Of a DNA stretch of 64,000 nucleotides, positions 22,540-35,575 are shown piece after piece (the first letter of the stretch is position 1; the number at the start of each line of letters is the position of its first letter). This DNA comes from Emmonsiellopsis sp. PD_33 (Eukaryota; Ascomycota; Eurotiomycetes; Onygenales; Ajellomycetaceae). The stretch lies in the NCBI GenBank assembly GCA_032988165.1, contig JANTQF010000020.1:62001-126000 (forward strand), in the 5' to 3' direction. The notes beneath the pieces were generated by a model. It worked only from the letters and a program-made list of their open reading frames with translations. It searched no databases and was not told the DNA's origin. Position numbers and translations under genes: made by a program.

Positions 22540-23830
22540 TATTTGCTTACTTCTGAGTGAATAGTTCATTAGAAATAGACAAACAACAGCAAAATGACTC
22601 ATAAAAAGACTATAAATAACTATAGGAGAATTCCTTAAGTGCACACTAACTTCTCTGTACAGTAAGAGACTAGTAATAATAAATTATAACTTAAATCTTT
22701 ATAGAATTCTCCACAGGATCCTCTGCAGGAATCTAACCACAAATTAATTACAGATAATGAAGGATTAAATAATAAAGACTTACATCTACCTGCTGTGCAG
22801 TTACATATAATTAAAGAATACATCAAAAAACTATAGATGTAATAGAAAATTCAAAAGATAGAATATATTATAAAGACACTAAAGGACTAGCTAGTATAAG
22901 ATGAATTAATGAATTAAGAGGTAGCTATACTGATTATATAGAAGAAAATTATAACTTAAAATTAAATCTTAAAAAGGCCTTATATAGAAATAACCTAGTT
23001 ACTCTACTAAACTACTCATTTAAAGATTAATATCTCCTTCAAATATCAAGAAAAAAGTATATTAGAGCTTGAGGACTTCATTATCCAAACTGAAATAAAA
23101 TTTAAATATAATGAAGATTATTATATCATTAAAAAATACTGCATTCAGAATACTATATAGAAACTCATTATAAAACCTCTCTACTAATAGAATATCTTTC
23201 ATAAGAATTATAAAGTAAATCTAGAGAATCTATTATTCATCTGAGAAGACCTCTATATATAGTTATAACTATATCTTATGAATTTAGATGCACTCTAACA
23301 ACAATCAATCAAAAGATATATAGATATATAATAATAAAACAATCAATCTATTTAAAATTTCATTAAATATCTTCTCAATCTAGAGAAATATTTACTCTAT
23401 AAGATCTAGGAGGAATAGCATAGTTCTAACCTAATAGACTACTATTAAGAGGAAATTCAGATTCATATATATCTAGTAAAGAAAGATCCTAAGAATTATA
23501 AAGAAATATTAGTATTTCTATGCAAGATGAAGTAATATTATAAGAATTAAAAACTATTCTTATTTAAGTAGGAAATCACTGTAAATCCACTATATAAGAA
23601 GAAGTCCTTTAATTTCTAGATAAAAATAGAGTTTAAAAGGGAAAAATCTTTAAACTATATACTTAGAGGCTGATCCTCACAATCTAAGTTCACCTTTTAT
23701 CTTAAGTACTCTTATTATAATAAATTAGATTATATTTCTAATGACTGCTGAGAACTTCATCCTGAAAAGCATATAAAGAAGTATAAGTTAAAAAACTAGA
23801 TTCCTAAGTGCTGAGCACTACTATAATACT
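22540..23830 (+). pseudogene. Family I gag relic, copy E
   Basis: Aligned with copy B gag through shared words such as TTAGAGCTTGAGGACTTCAT (23,061). The zinc-knuckle remnant starts at 23,707 (YSYYNKLDYISND, more eroded than in B). Stops are frequent. The knuckle frame is +1 relative to the RT frame at 24,261, confirming that pol is -1 to gag. Confidence 0.75.
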
Positions 23831-26718
23831 GGGAGTAAATAAGATGAGATAGAGGCATAGTAAAGAAGTAATAGCAATTAAGATAGAGCTAGAAACCTCC
23901 TAAGAATTAGCTATTATCTGAGCACTTATTAATTCAGATATAGAAGTAAATTTTATCAGCTAAAAGTAGATAAAAGTATATCTTGAAAAAGATGGTGAAG
24001 ATTCACATTAAATCAACATAATTAACAGATATTAAATTATAGCCTACAACTAACATGAGATATATATACATATAATTAATAATAAGGGACTCTCTCACAA
24101 CTAGAGCTTTCACTTTGAAGTAATAAATATAAAAGGCTATAATGTCATTCTAAAATTCTTCTAGCTTAAGGCTGTGGATTTCAACATCTAATAGTTAAAA
24201 TTATACTAAATATATTATATATTATACATCAATGATATTGAGATTATTACCATGAAATAGGTGAATGCAACAATTAAAGTTAAATATATAGCTTATATTA
24301 TCTATTTATATCAATTAGAGAGGAACAAACTAATTACTCTATTCAGCATAGTTCTAAATAAAAAGCTAGTAATACTAGAAGTTTATTATAAATATAAAGA
24401 CATTTTTTTAGAAGCTACAGCAGAATTACTTCTAGAATATATACAATATAATCATCTAATTAATTTAATACCTGAAAAAGAACTTTTTTATCAATCAATC
24501 TATAATTTCTCCATTAAAGAACTAGAGGTGCTACACAAATACCTGGAATCTAGTCTAGAAAAAGGATGAATACACCCATTAAAAAGCTTTATAAGTATAC
24601 TAATATTTTTCATTCTAAAAAAAGATAGAATTATATATCTTTATATAGACTATTACAGGCTTAATACTATTAGCATAAAGAATCAATATTCTCTCCTCTT
24701 AATCAGTAAAATAATTAACAGACTAGCTGATATAAAGATTTATTTATAGTTAGATCTTCATAATGTATATCATTAACTACACATATATAAAGATGATAAG
24801 TGGAAAATAGCTTTTTAAATATACTATAACTATTTTAAATATCAAGTAGTTCTATTTGAACTCACAACCACATTAGTAACATTCTAATTCTATATCAATA
24901 AGACTCTAAGTAATCTTCTAGATATCTACTGTATTATCTATCTAGATGATATTATTATCTACTCAAACTCAGAGGAAGAGTATTATAAGTATATGCATAT
25001 AGTGCTAAAATGCCTGTACACCTATAAATTATATGTAAAACTTAGTAAATATACATTCTACATGAATTACATTAATTTCCTCAGCTTTATAATCAGTATA
25101 AATGACATTAAAATGAAATAGAGCTAAATTAATATTATCCTCTTCTAATTAAAATCTAAATGCATTCATGACATTCAGATATTTCTAGAGTTTATAAATT
25201 TTTACTACTACTTTATAGATAGATTCATAGTAAAAGTATAACTCTTATCTATACTCATAAAGAGTATAATATAGAAAGGTCAGAATCAAAAGATAATCCT
25301 CCTCAATACTAATGCATAAAAAGCTTTTTAAGAGCTGAAAAGTGTATTTATAAAGACTCTAATCCTCACACACTTTAACCCAGATTGAAAACTTCAGGTG
25401 GAGTCAGATGCATCAGATTTTACACTAAATATAATTCTCTTATAGTTAGATTTAAATGATGAATAATAGTATCTAGTTATATACTATTCATAAGGCTTAT
25501 TATCAGTAGAGTATAACTATAGTATATATAACTAGAAACTCCTCATTATTCTTATAGCATTTAAGTAATAATACTATTACCTGCATGATGTATATTTCCC
25601 TATAACAGTTTTATCTGATTATATTAACCTATAACACTTTATAATAATAATAGAGTTAGTTGAATATTAGATATAATAGATGGAAATACTCTTTATATTT
25701 AACTTTATCATTAAGTATCATCTAGAAATAAAGAATTCTATAGATGTATCTAGTTGTTATTTTAATTATAAAGAGAATGCTTCAAGGCAAATATTATTAC
25801 TAATAATTTAAAAAAAGCTTCTTTAAGAAATATTTCAAACATCAGATATAGATATATAGATACAGCCAGAAGATCTCAGTCAGTAAATAATTAATATAAT
25901 AGTACATTTAAAACTACTAAATAATAAGGAAAATGTAATTTGCATTGATGTACTTACTTCCTACACATATTAAAATATATGCATAGATGAGAGATATATT
26001 ACTAGTAATATAAAAAAGCTAGCTCATCTAATGTTACAAATATTAATTAATATAATTATAGAATCTAATATAATCTATAAATCTTTTCTCACTAAACTTA
26101 TTATAGAATTTCTACACTACATGCAAGCTCAGGACACTGAGCACACTAAGATGCATAGAAGGATAAAAGCAGATAAAATAGATAAAATTAAGCACTTAAA
26201 CTGAATAATTAACTAAGATAGTCTACTTTATCATAAGAATTGCATTTTCATTCTTATAGATCAAGTAATAAGGGATGAGATCATAAAATTGAATTATAAT
26301 AATTCTCAAGAGAGATATTTTAGTGTTAAGTACACTTTTGAGTGCATCTAGAGGAAATACTTTTAGTATAATATGATAATAGACATTTAGAAATACATGT
26401 ACACCTATAATATCTACTAATAGGTTAAGACATACTATCACAAGAAATATAGTTAATTAGAATTACTTCCTATTTCTACCTCTTCTTTTAAAATAGTGAT
26501 AATGAATTTCATTATCAAACTTCTACTATCTAAGTGGAACAGCAAGGTCTATGATTCAATTATAGTATTTATAGATAAATTAATTAAGTATATAGTTTAT
26601 AAACCAGTTAATAAAGGTATAAGTATACTAGAGCTTGCAAACCTAATATTCAATATTTTCACTGAATTTTTCAGTTACCCATATCATTAAGTAACAGACC
26701 ACACTGAAATATTCAGCT
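23830..26718 (+). pseudogene. Family I pol relic, copy E
   Basis: The pre-RT and early RT frame is open over 24,261-24,569 (102 codons), the longest open piece in any family I copy; it includes LVILEVYYKYKDIFLEA and FSIKELEVLHKYLE. The RT active site YLDD is intact at ~24,935-24,960. The integrase core begins near 26,496 (open piece 26,496-26,690 with FIDKLIKYIVYKPVNKG). Truncated before the chromodomain. The minus-strand frame 26,223-26,441 is a complement shadow. Confidence 0.85.
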
Positions 26719-27059
26719 TATAACACATAAAGGAGACCACACATCACATGTAGATCAACTGTGCTCTTGAATCTCAGATCTTGAACCTCAGGTCTGGCAG
26801 TGTGCCTGACAGTGCATCTAGTAATATGCACATAGTGCACACTTAGTAGCTAGCTATTAATATATATATCACACAGGTTTCTTATGAAAAGAATCAGTAA
26901 ATAGTTCTATTACTATATAATCTCTACATTTAAAATATACATATATTTTTACCTGTTTATTTCTATCATACTATTCAACAACTCATAGTCCATCTTTCAA
27001 ATCAAAAAGTCTTTATATTTAACACTAAATATTATAGTTCTATTTACTAACCCCTGAGT

Positions 27060-28320
27060 AAACAGTCCATCAGAAATAGACAAATAATAACAAGATAACT
27101 CATAAAAAGATTATAAATAATTACAGAAGAATCTCTCAAGTGTACATCAATCTCTCTACATAGTAAGAGACTAATAATAATAAACTACAACTTAAATCTC
27201 TGTAGGATCCTCCACAGGATCCTCCACAGGAATTCAATTATAAATCAACTATAAGTAATAAAAGATTAAATAATAAAAACTCACATCTATCTGCTACATA
27301 GCTACACACAATTAAAGAATATATTAAAGAACTATAGATGTAATAGAAAATTCAAAAGGCAGAACACATTATGAAGACACTAAAGAACTAGCTAATATAA
27401 GATGAATTAATAAATTAAGAGGTAATTATACTGATTGTGTAGGAAAAAACTATAACTTAAAATTAAATCTTGAAAAGGCCTCATATAGAAATAACCCAGC
27501 TACCCTACTAAACTACCCATTTAAAGGTTGATACCTCCTTTAAATATCAAGAAAAAAGTATGTTAGAGTTTGAGAACTTTATCATTCAAACTGAAATAAA
27601 ATTTAAACATAATGAAGATTATTATATTATTAAAAAATACTACATTTAGAATACTATATAGAAGCTTATTATGAAATCTCTTTACTAATGAGATGCCTTC
27701 TACAAGAACTACAAAGTAAACTTAAAGAATCTATTATTCATCTGAAAAGACCTCTATACATAATTATAATTATACCTTATGAATTCAGATGTACTCTAAT
27801 AACAATCAACTAAAAGATATATAGATATATAATAATAAAACAATCAATTCATTTAAGATTTCATCAAGTATCTCCTTAATCTAGAGAAATATTTACCCTA
27901 TAAGATTCAGAAGGAACAGCACAGTTTCAACCTAATAAATCACTACTAAGAGAAAATTCAGATTTATATACATTTAGTGAAGGAAGACTCTAAGAATTAT
28001 AAAGAGATACTAGCATTTTTATGCAAGATAAAGTAATATTATAAGAACTAAAAACTGTTCTTATTTAAGTAGGAAATCATTATAAATTTACTGTGCAAGA
28101 AGAAATCCTTTAATTTCTGAATAAAAATGAAGTCTAAAAGGAAAAAATCTCTAAATTATATATTTAAAGGCTGATCTTTATGATCTAAGTTCACCTCTCA
28201 TCTTAAGTACTCTTATTGTAATAAATTAGGTTATATTTTTAATGACTACTAAGAACTTCATCTCAAAAAGTATATGAAGAAGTGTGAGTTAAAAAATTAG
28301 ATCCTCTAGTACTAAGTACT
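27060..28320 (+). pseudogene. Family I gag relic, copy F
   Basis: Capsid gag aligned with B and E. A zinc-knuckle remnant lies near 28,205-28,250. The leader and early gag contain a doubled GGATCCTCCACA near 27,210-27,225. Dense stops. Confidence 0.75.
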
Positions 28321-31300
28321 ATTATAATATTGAGAGTGGACAAGATGGGATAGAGGCACAGCAAAAAAGTAATAATAATTAAGATATAGCTAGAAATCTC
28401 TTAAGGGTTAGTCATTATCTGAGCATTTATTGATTTAGATATAGAAGTAAATTTTATCAGCTAAAAATGAGTAAAAATACATTTTAAAAAAGATAGTGAA
28501 GATTCATATTAGATTAATATAATTAATAGATACTAGATTATAGCCTACAATTAATATAAAGTGTACATGCATATAATTGATGATAAGAGACTCTCTTACA
28601 ATTAAAGCTTTCACTTTGAAGTAGTAGATATAAAAGGCTATAATGTCATTCTGAAATTCCTCTAACTCAAGGCTGTAAATTCTGATATCTAATGATTAAA
28701 ATCACACTAAATATACTATATATTACACATTAATAACATTAAGATCATCACTATAAAATAGGTAGATATAGTAGTTAGAGTTAAATGTATAGCTTATATT
28801 ATCTATTTATATCAACTAGAGGAGGACAAATCAATTACTCTATTCAGTATAGTTCTAGATGAGAAGCTAGTAATACTAGAAGCTTACTATAAATATAAAG
28901 ATATTTTCTCAGAAGCTACAGTAAGATTACTTCTAGAACATACATAATATGATCATTCAATTAATTTAATATCTGAAAAGGAACCCCCTTATTAATCAAT
29001 CTATAATTTCTCTATTAAAGAACTAGAGGTGCTGCATAAATACTTAGAATCTAGTCTGAAAAAAGGATGAATATGCCTGTTAAAAAGCTCTGTAGGTGTA
29101 CTAATATTTTTCATCCTAAAAAAAGATGAAATTATATACCTTTATATAAACTATTACAGACTTAATATTATTAATGTAAAGAACTAATATTCTCTCCCCT
29201 TAATCAGTAAAATAATTGACAGACTGGCCAGCATAAAGGTCTACTTATAATTAAATCTTCATAATATATATCACTAACTACACATATATAAAGGTGACAA
29301 GTGGAAAACAGCTTTCTAAACATACTATAGTCATTTTGAATATTAAGTGATCCTCTTTAGACTCATAAACACACTAATAACATTCTAATTCTATATTAAT
29401 AAGACTCTAAGTAATCTTCTAGATATCTATTATATTATCTATCTAGATGACATTATCATCTACTCAAACTTGAAGAAAGAGTATTATAAGTATGTACATA
29501 TAATGCTGAAATGTCTGTACACCTATAAATTATATATAAAACTTAGTAAATATATATTATATATGAATTATATTAATTTCCTTAGCTTTATGATCAGCAC
29601 AAACAGCATTAAAATGAAATAGAGCTAGATTAATATTATTCTCTTCTAATTAGAACTTAAGTGTATTTATAACATCTAGATATTTCTAGAGTTTATAAAT
29701 TTTTACTATTATTTTATAAATAGATTTATAGTAAAAGCATAACTCTTATCTACACTCATAAAAGGTATAATATAGAAAGGCTAGAATCAAAAGACAATCC
29801 TTCTCAATACTAATATATAAAAAGCTTTTCAAGAGCTGAAAAGTGTATTTATAAAGGCACTAATCCTTATACACTTTAACTTAGATTGAAAACTCTGAGT
29901 AAAGCTAAATATATCAGATTTCATGTTGAGTGCAATCCTCTCACAATTAGATCTAAATGATGAATAATAGCACCTAGTTGCATACTATTCACAAGGCTTA
30001 TTACTAGTAAAGTATAATTATAGTATGTATAATCAAGAACTCCTTACTATTCTTATAGTATTCAAGTAATAACACTATTATTAGTATGATATATATTTCC
30101 CTGTAATAATTTTATCTGATTATACTAATCTATGATACTTCATGATGATAATAGAGTTAATCAGACATTAAATATGATAAATGAAAACACTCTCTATATT
30201 CAACTTTATTATTAAGTACTATCTAAAGATAAAGAATCTTATAGATGCACCTAGTCATCACTCTGACTATAAAGAGAATACTTTAAGATAAATACTATTA
30301 TTAATAATTTAAGAAAAGCTTCTTTAAGAAATATTTTAAACATTAGATATAGATGTATAGATACAATTAGAAGATCTTAATTAGTAAATAATTAATATAA
30401 TAGTACATTTAAAACTATTAAATAATAAGGAAAATGTAATTTACATTAGTGCACTTACTTTCTATACATATTAAAATGTGTGTGCAGATGAGAGATATAT
30501 TACTAATAATATAAAAAAGCTAGCTCATCTAGTGCTATAAATATTAGTTAATATGATTATAAAATCTGATATAATTTATAAATTCTTTCTTACTAAACTC
30601 ATCATGGAATTTCTGCATCACATGCAAGCTCAGAATGCTGAGCACACTGAGATGCATAGAAAAATGAAAGTAAATAAAATAAATAAAACTAAATACTTAA
30701 ATTGAATAACTAACTGAAATAGTCTATTTTATTATAAGAATTATATTTTCATTCTTATAGATTAAGTAATAAGAGATAAGATCATAAAATTAAATCATAA
30801 TGATTCTCAAGAGAAATATTTTGATATTAAATACACTTTTGAGTGCATTTAAAGGAAATACTTTTAATGTAATATAATAATAAACATTTAAGAATATATG
30901 TGCATCTATAATATCTACTAATAGGTTAAGATACACTATCATAAGAAATATAGTTAATTAGAACTACTTCCTATTTCTATTTCTTCTTTTAAAATAATGA
31001 TAATGAATTTCATCATTAAACTCTCATCATTTAAGTGGAACAGTAAGGTCTATAATTCAATTATAATATTTATAAATAAATTAATTAAGTATATAGTTTA
31101 TAAACTAATTAATAAAGATATAAATGCACTAGAGGTTGCAAATCTAATATTCAACATCTTCACTGAATTTTTCAGTTATCTATATCATTAAGTAATAGAC
31201 TGTACTAGAATATTCAGCTCCAGTAAATACTAATTAATACTCTATTATCTTCTGAAAGTATACTAATAATTAATGATTACATTCTACTCTTAAATGAACA

Positions 31301-32350
31301 GCTAAATTAAGAAGTAGAATTAGATACTCAAATATTATCTATATATCTATTATAACTTCTATTAGAATAATTAGGCTAGATGATTGCTACTAGTATAGTT
31401 CTCCTACAACACTTTTACATATAGTATCCTCAAGATGTTCTCTGTGGAAGTATTAATAGGTTTTCAACCTGAACTGCATCTTAATATTGAACTAGATATT
31501 AATATAGAGGAGGAAGAAGTATAGAAGGTAATAGAATATATATATTATATAGAAGAAGTATAAAATAACCTATAAGAATCTTTTCTAAAGGTTTAAAAAA
31601 TATAGAAGAAATATTATGATCAGCACTATAAGAAGAAGTATTTTATAGTTGAGAACTAGATTATACTGTACTCAAAAAACATTAGTATACTACATTTAAA
31701 TTCAAAGCTTAATTATTATCAACTCAGCCCTTTCAAAATCATTAATAAGTAGAGGAAATAGGTGTACAAACTGAAGCTTACATTATAATATAAAGATATA
31801 TACTCTATTTTTCATATCTTATTACTCAAATCATACTATGTGTGGCACAGTAAAATCCCAGAGGCCAAATCAATAATGATAGATGAAGTTGAGAAGTTTA
31901 AAAATAAAGAAATTTTAGAGAAATATAACTATTTTAATAGCTAGTAGTATCTTATGTACTGAAAAAATATAATAAAGATAAAGAATTTCTAAGAGAATAT
32001 AGAAAACCTTAAGAATATATAAGATCTAATCAATAAGTTTAATGTATAATTTAATTATAAGGTGATGAAGCTGAAGCATCATTAACTTAAATAATAATTA
32101 TTCTATATATAAAAAGAGGAGAAAAGGAAAGATAAGTTTCTAAAAATTAAAATCTCATTATTTCATATTAATATTAAAAGCCCTGAGGGATACAGTAGAT
32201 AAAAAACAAACTAAAAAAATACCAGAAAAAACTAGAGTATATACCACATTTAACTCAGAGAGGCAGGCTATTTCCACTAAAATCAGAATCAATCAAGCAC
32301 ATTAAAATAGAATAATTACATTTATATAAAGAATCAGAGTAATATTAAAT
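28320..32350 (+). pseudogene. Family I pol relic, copy F (complete domain order)
   Basis: Protease near 28,420; RT with intact YLDD at ~29,435-29,462; RNase H ~29,700-30,560; integrase zinc region ~30,740-30,960; core from 30,997 (open piece 30,997-31,191, MIMNFIIKLSSFKWNSK, equivalent to 26,496 in E); chromodomain ~31,870-32,050; then a Lys/Arg-rich tail to ~32,350 that overlaps the end of the antisense gene on the other strand. It should encode replication and chromatin-targeted insertion; inactive through stops. Confidence 0.85.
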
Positions 32351-33210
32351 AATCTCTTTATCTCTTCCAACACTTTCTTATATTAAATAGCTGCTTGATT
32401 TTATTATCATTAAATTCCAGAGAGTAACTATATTACATTAGTATACTCAGATTTATCTAATAGATTCTCAAAGTAATTTAATTGCTCAGTCATATTAATC
32501 AACTTCATAGTATTTATATATATATTTATAGAAACCTACAGTGCAGTTAGTAATTAATTTTCTATTCTAAATTAACTACAGGAAAACTTACTATCTCATA
32601 GTGATAATGATACTACACACACTAAAAACAGTAAATTATATATAAATTCTTAGAAGGATAATAAAATACCTTCATACCAGTCTTTATAATTAAGTAGTAA
32701 ATATACTTCTCATACTATTTTAGTAAGTATAGACTTTTAGTAGATCTTTCTTAGTACTTATCTTTCTTCTCTTTTTTCTTCTTATTATCATTATTATTAT
32801 TATCATTCTCATTTTTATTTTTCTTATTTTTATCCTTATTCTTATCATTGTCATCATTCTCTAGGATCTACATAATAAGCTACATAAAATCTCTAGTCAA
32901 TCAGATGATAAGCATTAGAGTAGTAGAAGTAAAAGTAAAATAGATCAGAATAATAAAAGGTATAGAAATAAATAAATAGCTAAGCATGCAGAGAGAAGTA
33001 ATAATAGTAGAAGATAGTATAAGAGTACATATAGAAAGAAGGTTATAAGAGAAGATAAAAGAAGAATCTCTATAGTAGGAAAGTATGACTAAAAAGGGGT
33101 ATAATAGAGTCTGAAAATCTTAGGGTAGGAAAGTACCACACAGAGGGGTAGTCAGCTTTATAAGAGGATTAGAAGAGGAGAGAGAGCTTAATAGCATATA
33201 TCCTCTACAT
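32330..33210 (-). pseudogene. Antisense gene of family I, copy F
   Basis: Starts at an ATG (33,208-33,210) just inside the 3' LTR and runs towards pol. Order: Ser/Thr/Leu-rich N-terminal part, an Asn/Lys linker (~32,770-32,850), a YCF-x-C cysteine segment (~32,600-32,640) followed by FPVV, and a C-terminal helical part overlapping the end of pol. Stops are frequent. Position, order and linker match copies C and D, so this is a feature of the family and not chance in one copy. Confidence 0.6.
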
Positions 33211-33221
33211 ATATATAATAA

Positions 33222-33922
33222 TGTAGGAGTTTAGGGGGTTATTTCAAATTAATATTTTTTATTTCAAACTATCAAAGTACATCTATTAGTAATTTCTATA
33301 ACATGGTACCTTAATAACATGAAAGAAGTAAAGAAAAGTAATATATTACATTCAAGTAATATCATGTAGCTATAATATATAAAAAGTAAAATAATTATTT
33401 AACTATATAAATATACATTTAGGCCAGGAAATCTAAAATAGAGCACAATCAGTGCATAAAGTATTTATAAACTAATAGAAGACATTATAGACACTCAGAC
33501 AAGAAGATATTATATCAGAGTAAATAATAAGTAGAATGATAGATTAAATTATAATACTAGTATTTAATAGAGGAAATAAAAAAATGTAGTAAAGTAGAGA
33601 GTATATATATTCATAGCTATACATTAAATTACCCACTCACCATCATTTAGATGTCTGATCACAGAAAATAAACATTAATTGTATTATATATTAAATTATC
33701 TAGTAATGAAATCACTGATTCCTATAATATAATTAGTCTGTGAATATAAAACTATCTGATTACAACAGTCTAAATCTTCTATTAAATGTAATAGTCTAAA
33801 TCTTTTATAAAGTATAATAGCTTAAATCTTCTATAATGTATATCATATATTAGCCTGATTCTTCAACTATAACATGGAAAATCCAAGAATCCACTGGAAG
33901 CTAACTCCTAAAGAGGGGAGTA
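33222..33922 (+). repeat. LTR between copy F and a 5' fragment
   Basis: Starts TGTAGGAGTTTAGGGGG and ends before TGTAATGCATAAAG. It contains about three ~25-bp units at 33,759-33,843 and a dyad-like TATATTAGCCTGATTCTTC end region shared with copies A and C/D. Confidence 0.75.
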
Positions 33923-34699
33923 GTTGTAATGCATAAAGAAGACTATATGTTACATATAGATCAACTATACCCTTAGATCTCAGATCTCAGACCTCAGGCC
34001 TAGCAGTGCATCTGATAGTATGCCTGATAATATGCATGTAATGCACACTTAGTAGCTAACTATTAATATATATACTATATAGGTTTCTTATGAAAAGAAT
34101 CAGCAAATAGTCCTATTACTATATAATCCCTACATTTAAAATATATATATATTTTTACCTATCTATTCTCATCACACTGTTCAACAACTCATAATCTACC
34201 TTTCAAATCAAAAAGCCTTTTATATTTAATGCTAAATATTACATGAATCATCTATAAAGTATAATGATTTAAACCTTTTATAAGTATAATAATCTAAATA
34301 TTTTCTAATATATATTATGCATCAGCCTGATTCTTTAGCTACAACATGGAAAATCCATAAATCTACTGAAGGTCAGCTCCTAAAGGAGAAAGCAGTTATA
34401 ATGCATAAAGAAGACTATATATTACATGTAGATCAACTATGCTCTTAGATCTCAGATTTTAGACCTCAGGCCCAGCAGTGTGCCTGGCAGTGTGCTTGGT
34501 AATGTGCATGTAGTGTGCACTTAGTAGTTAGCTATTAATATATATACTGCACAGGTTTCTTATGAAAAGAACCAGCAAATAATTCTATTACTATATGATC
34601 CCTATATTTGAAATATACACACATTTTTACCTGTCTATTCCTATCACACTATTCAATAACTTATAATTCACCTTTTAAATTAAAAGGTCTTTATATTCA
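33923..34699 (+). mobile_element. Two family I 5' fragments in tandem
   Basis: 33,923-34,243 is the leader to the start of gag. 34,244-34,396 is the last part of an LTR, and 34,397-34,699 is again the leader to the same region (ends TTTATATTCA). Then copy C begins in the opposite direction. The fragments end within a few tens of bases of each other (TTATATTTAA region), which points to repeated breakage or unequal exchange. Confidence 0.75.
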
Positions 34700-35086
34700 T
34701 GTGTGCTGTTAGGCTCTCTCTTCTCTCTCAATCTTCTTATGAAGCTGATTATCTTTCTATATAGTACTTTTTTACTCTAAAGTTCTTAGACTTCATTATG
34801 CCTCTTTCTAACTATATTCTCTTATTATAGAGATTCCCCTTTTATCTTCTTCTGCAGCTCTTTTTTTATATATATCTCTATACTATCTTCTACTATTACT
34901 GTCTCTTCCTGCATACTCAGCTATCTATCTACCTCTATATCTCTTATTATTCTGATTTATCCTACTTCTACTCCTATTACTCTGATGCTTACTATCTAAT
35001 TAGCTAGAGATTTTATGCAGCTCACCATGTAGACCCTAGAGGATAATAGTGATAATAAGAATGAGAATGAGAATAAGAAGAATAAA

Positions 35087-35124
<38 letters not shown>

Positions 35125-35575
35125 GAAGAAGGAGAATAAATACTAAGAGAAATCTATTGAAAGTCTATACTTACTGAAATGATATAAGAAATATATCTGC
35201 TGTCTAATTATAAAGACTGATGTAGAGGTATTTTATTACCCTTTTAAGAGTCTGTATGTGACTTACTGTTCTTAATGTATGTAATACTATTATTATTATA
35301 AGATGATAAGTTTTCCTGTAGTTAATTTAAAATAGGAAATTAATTACTAACTATGCTGTAGATTTCTATAAATATGTATATAAATACTATAGAGTTAATT
35401 AATATAGCTAAGTAATTAAATTACTTTAAGAATCTATTGGATAAGCCTGAGTATGCTAGTGCAATGCAGCTACTTCCTAGAATTTAGTAGTAATGAGGTC
35501 AAGCAGCTGTTTAATATAAGAAGGTGTTAGAGAAAGTAAAGGGGTTATTTAATATTACTCTAGTTTTTTATGTAA
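34700..35575 (+). pseudogene. Antisense gene of family I, copy C
   Basis: Reads plus, against pol. The Asn run (about 13 codons of AAT/AAC, 35,085-35,122) sits between a Leu/Ser/Thr-rich part and a C-terminal part with VTYCS-stop-CM (35,260-35,275), FPVVNL (35,310), then LCC-RFL near 35,355. After a frame change, a helical part PEYASAMQLLP follows near 35,450. The ATG is lost at the junction with the plus fragments. The cysteine spacing resembles a fungal zinc-binding module in which one Cys (FPC to FPV) is gone. Confidence 0.6.

Larger units (their letters stand above)
22216..26718 (+). mobile_element. Gypsy chromovirus family I, copy E (3' truncated)
   Basis: Leader, gag, protease, RT, RNase H and the start of integrase, in frame order as in B. 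The copy stops at 26,718 inside the integrase core (ATATTCAGCT), exactly where copy F begins (TATAACACATAAAGG). Confidence 0.85.
26719..33922 (+). mobile_element. Gypsy chromovirus family I, copy F (most complete)
   Basis: Starts at TATAACACATAAAGG without its own 5' LTR, abutting truncated copy E. It then has leader, gag, PR, RT, RNase H, integrase, chromodomain, a full-length antisense gene and the LTR at 33,222-33,922. No later insertion interrupts it, which makes it the best reference copy for the family. Confidence 0.85.
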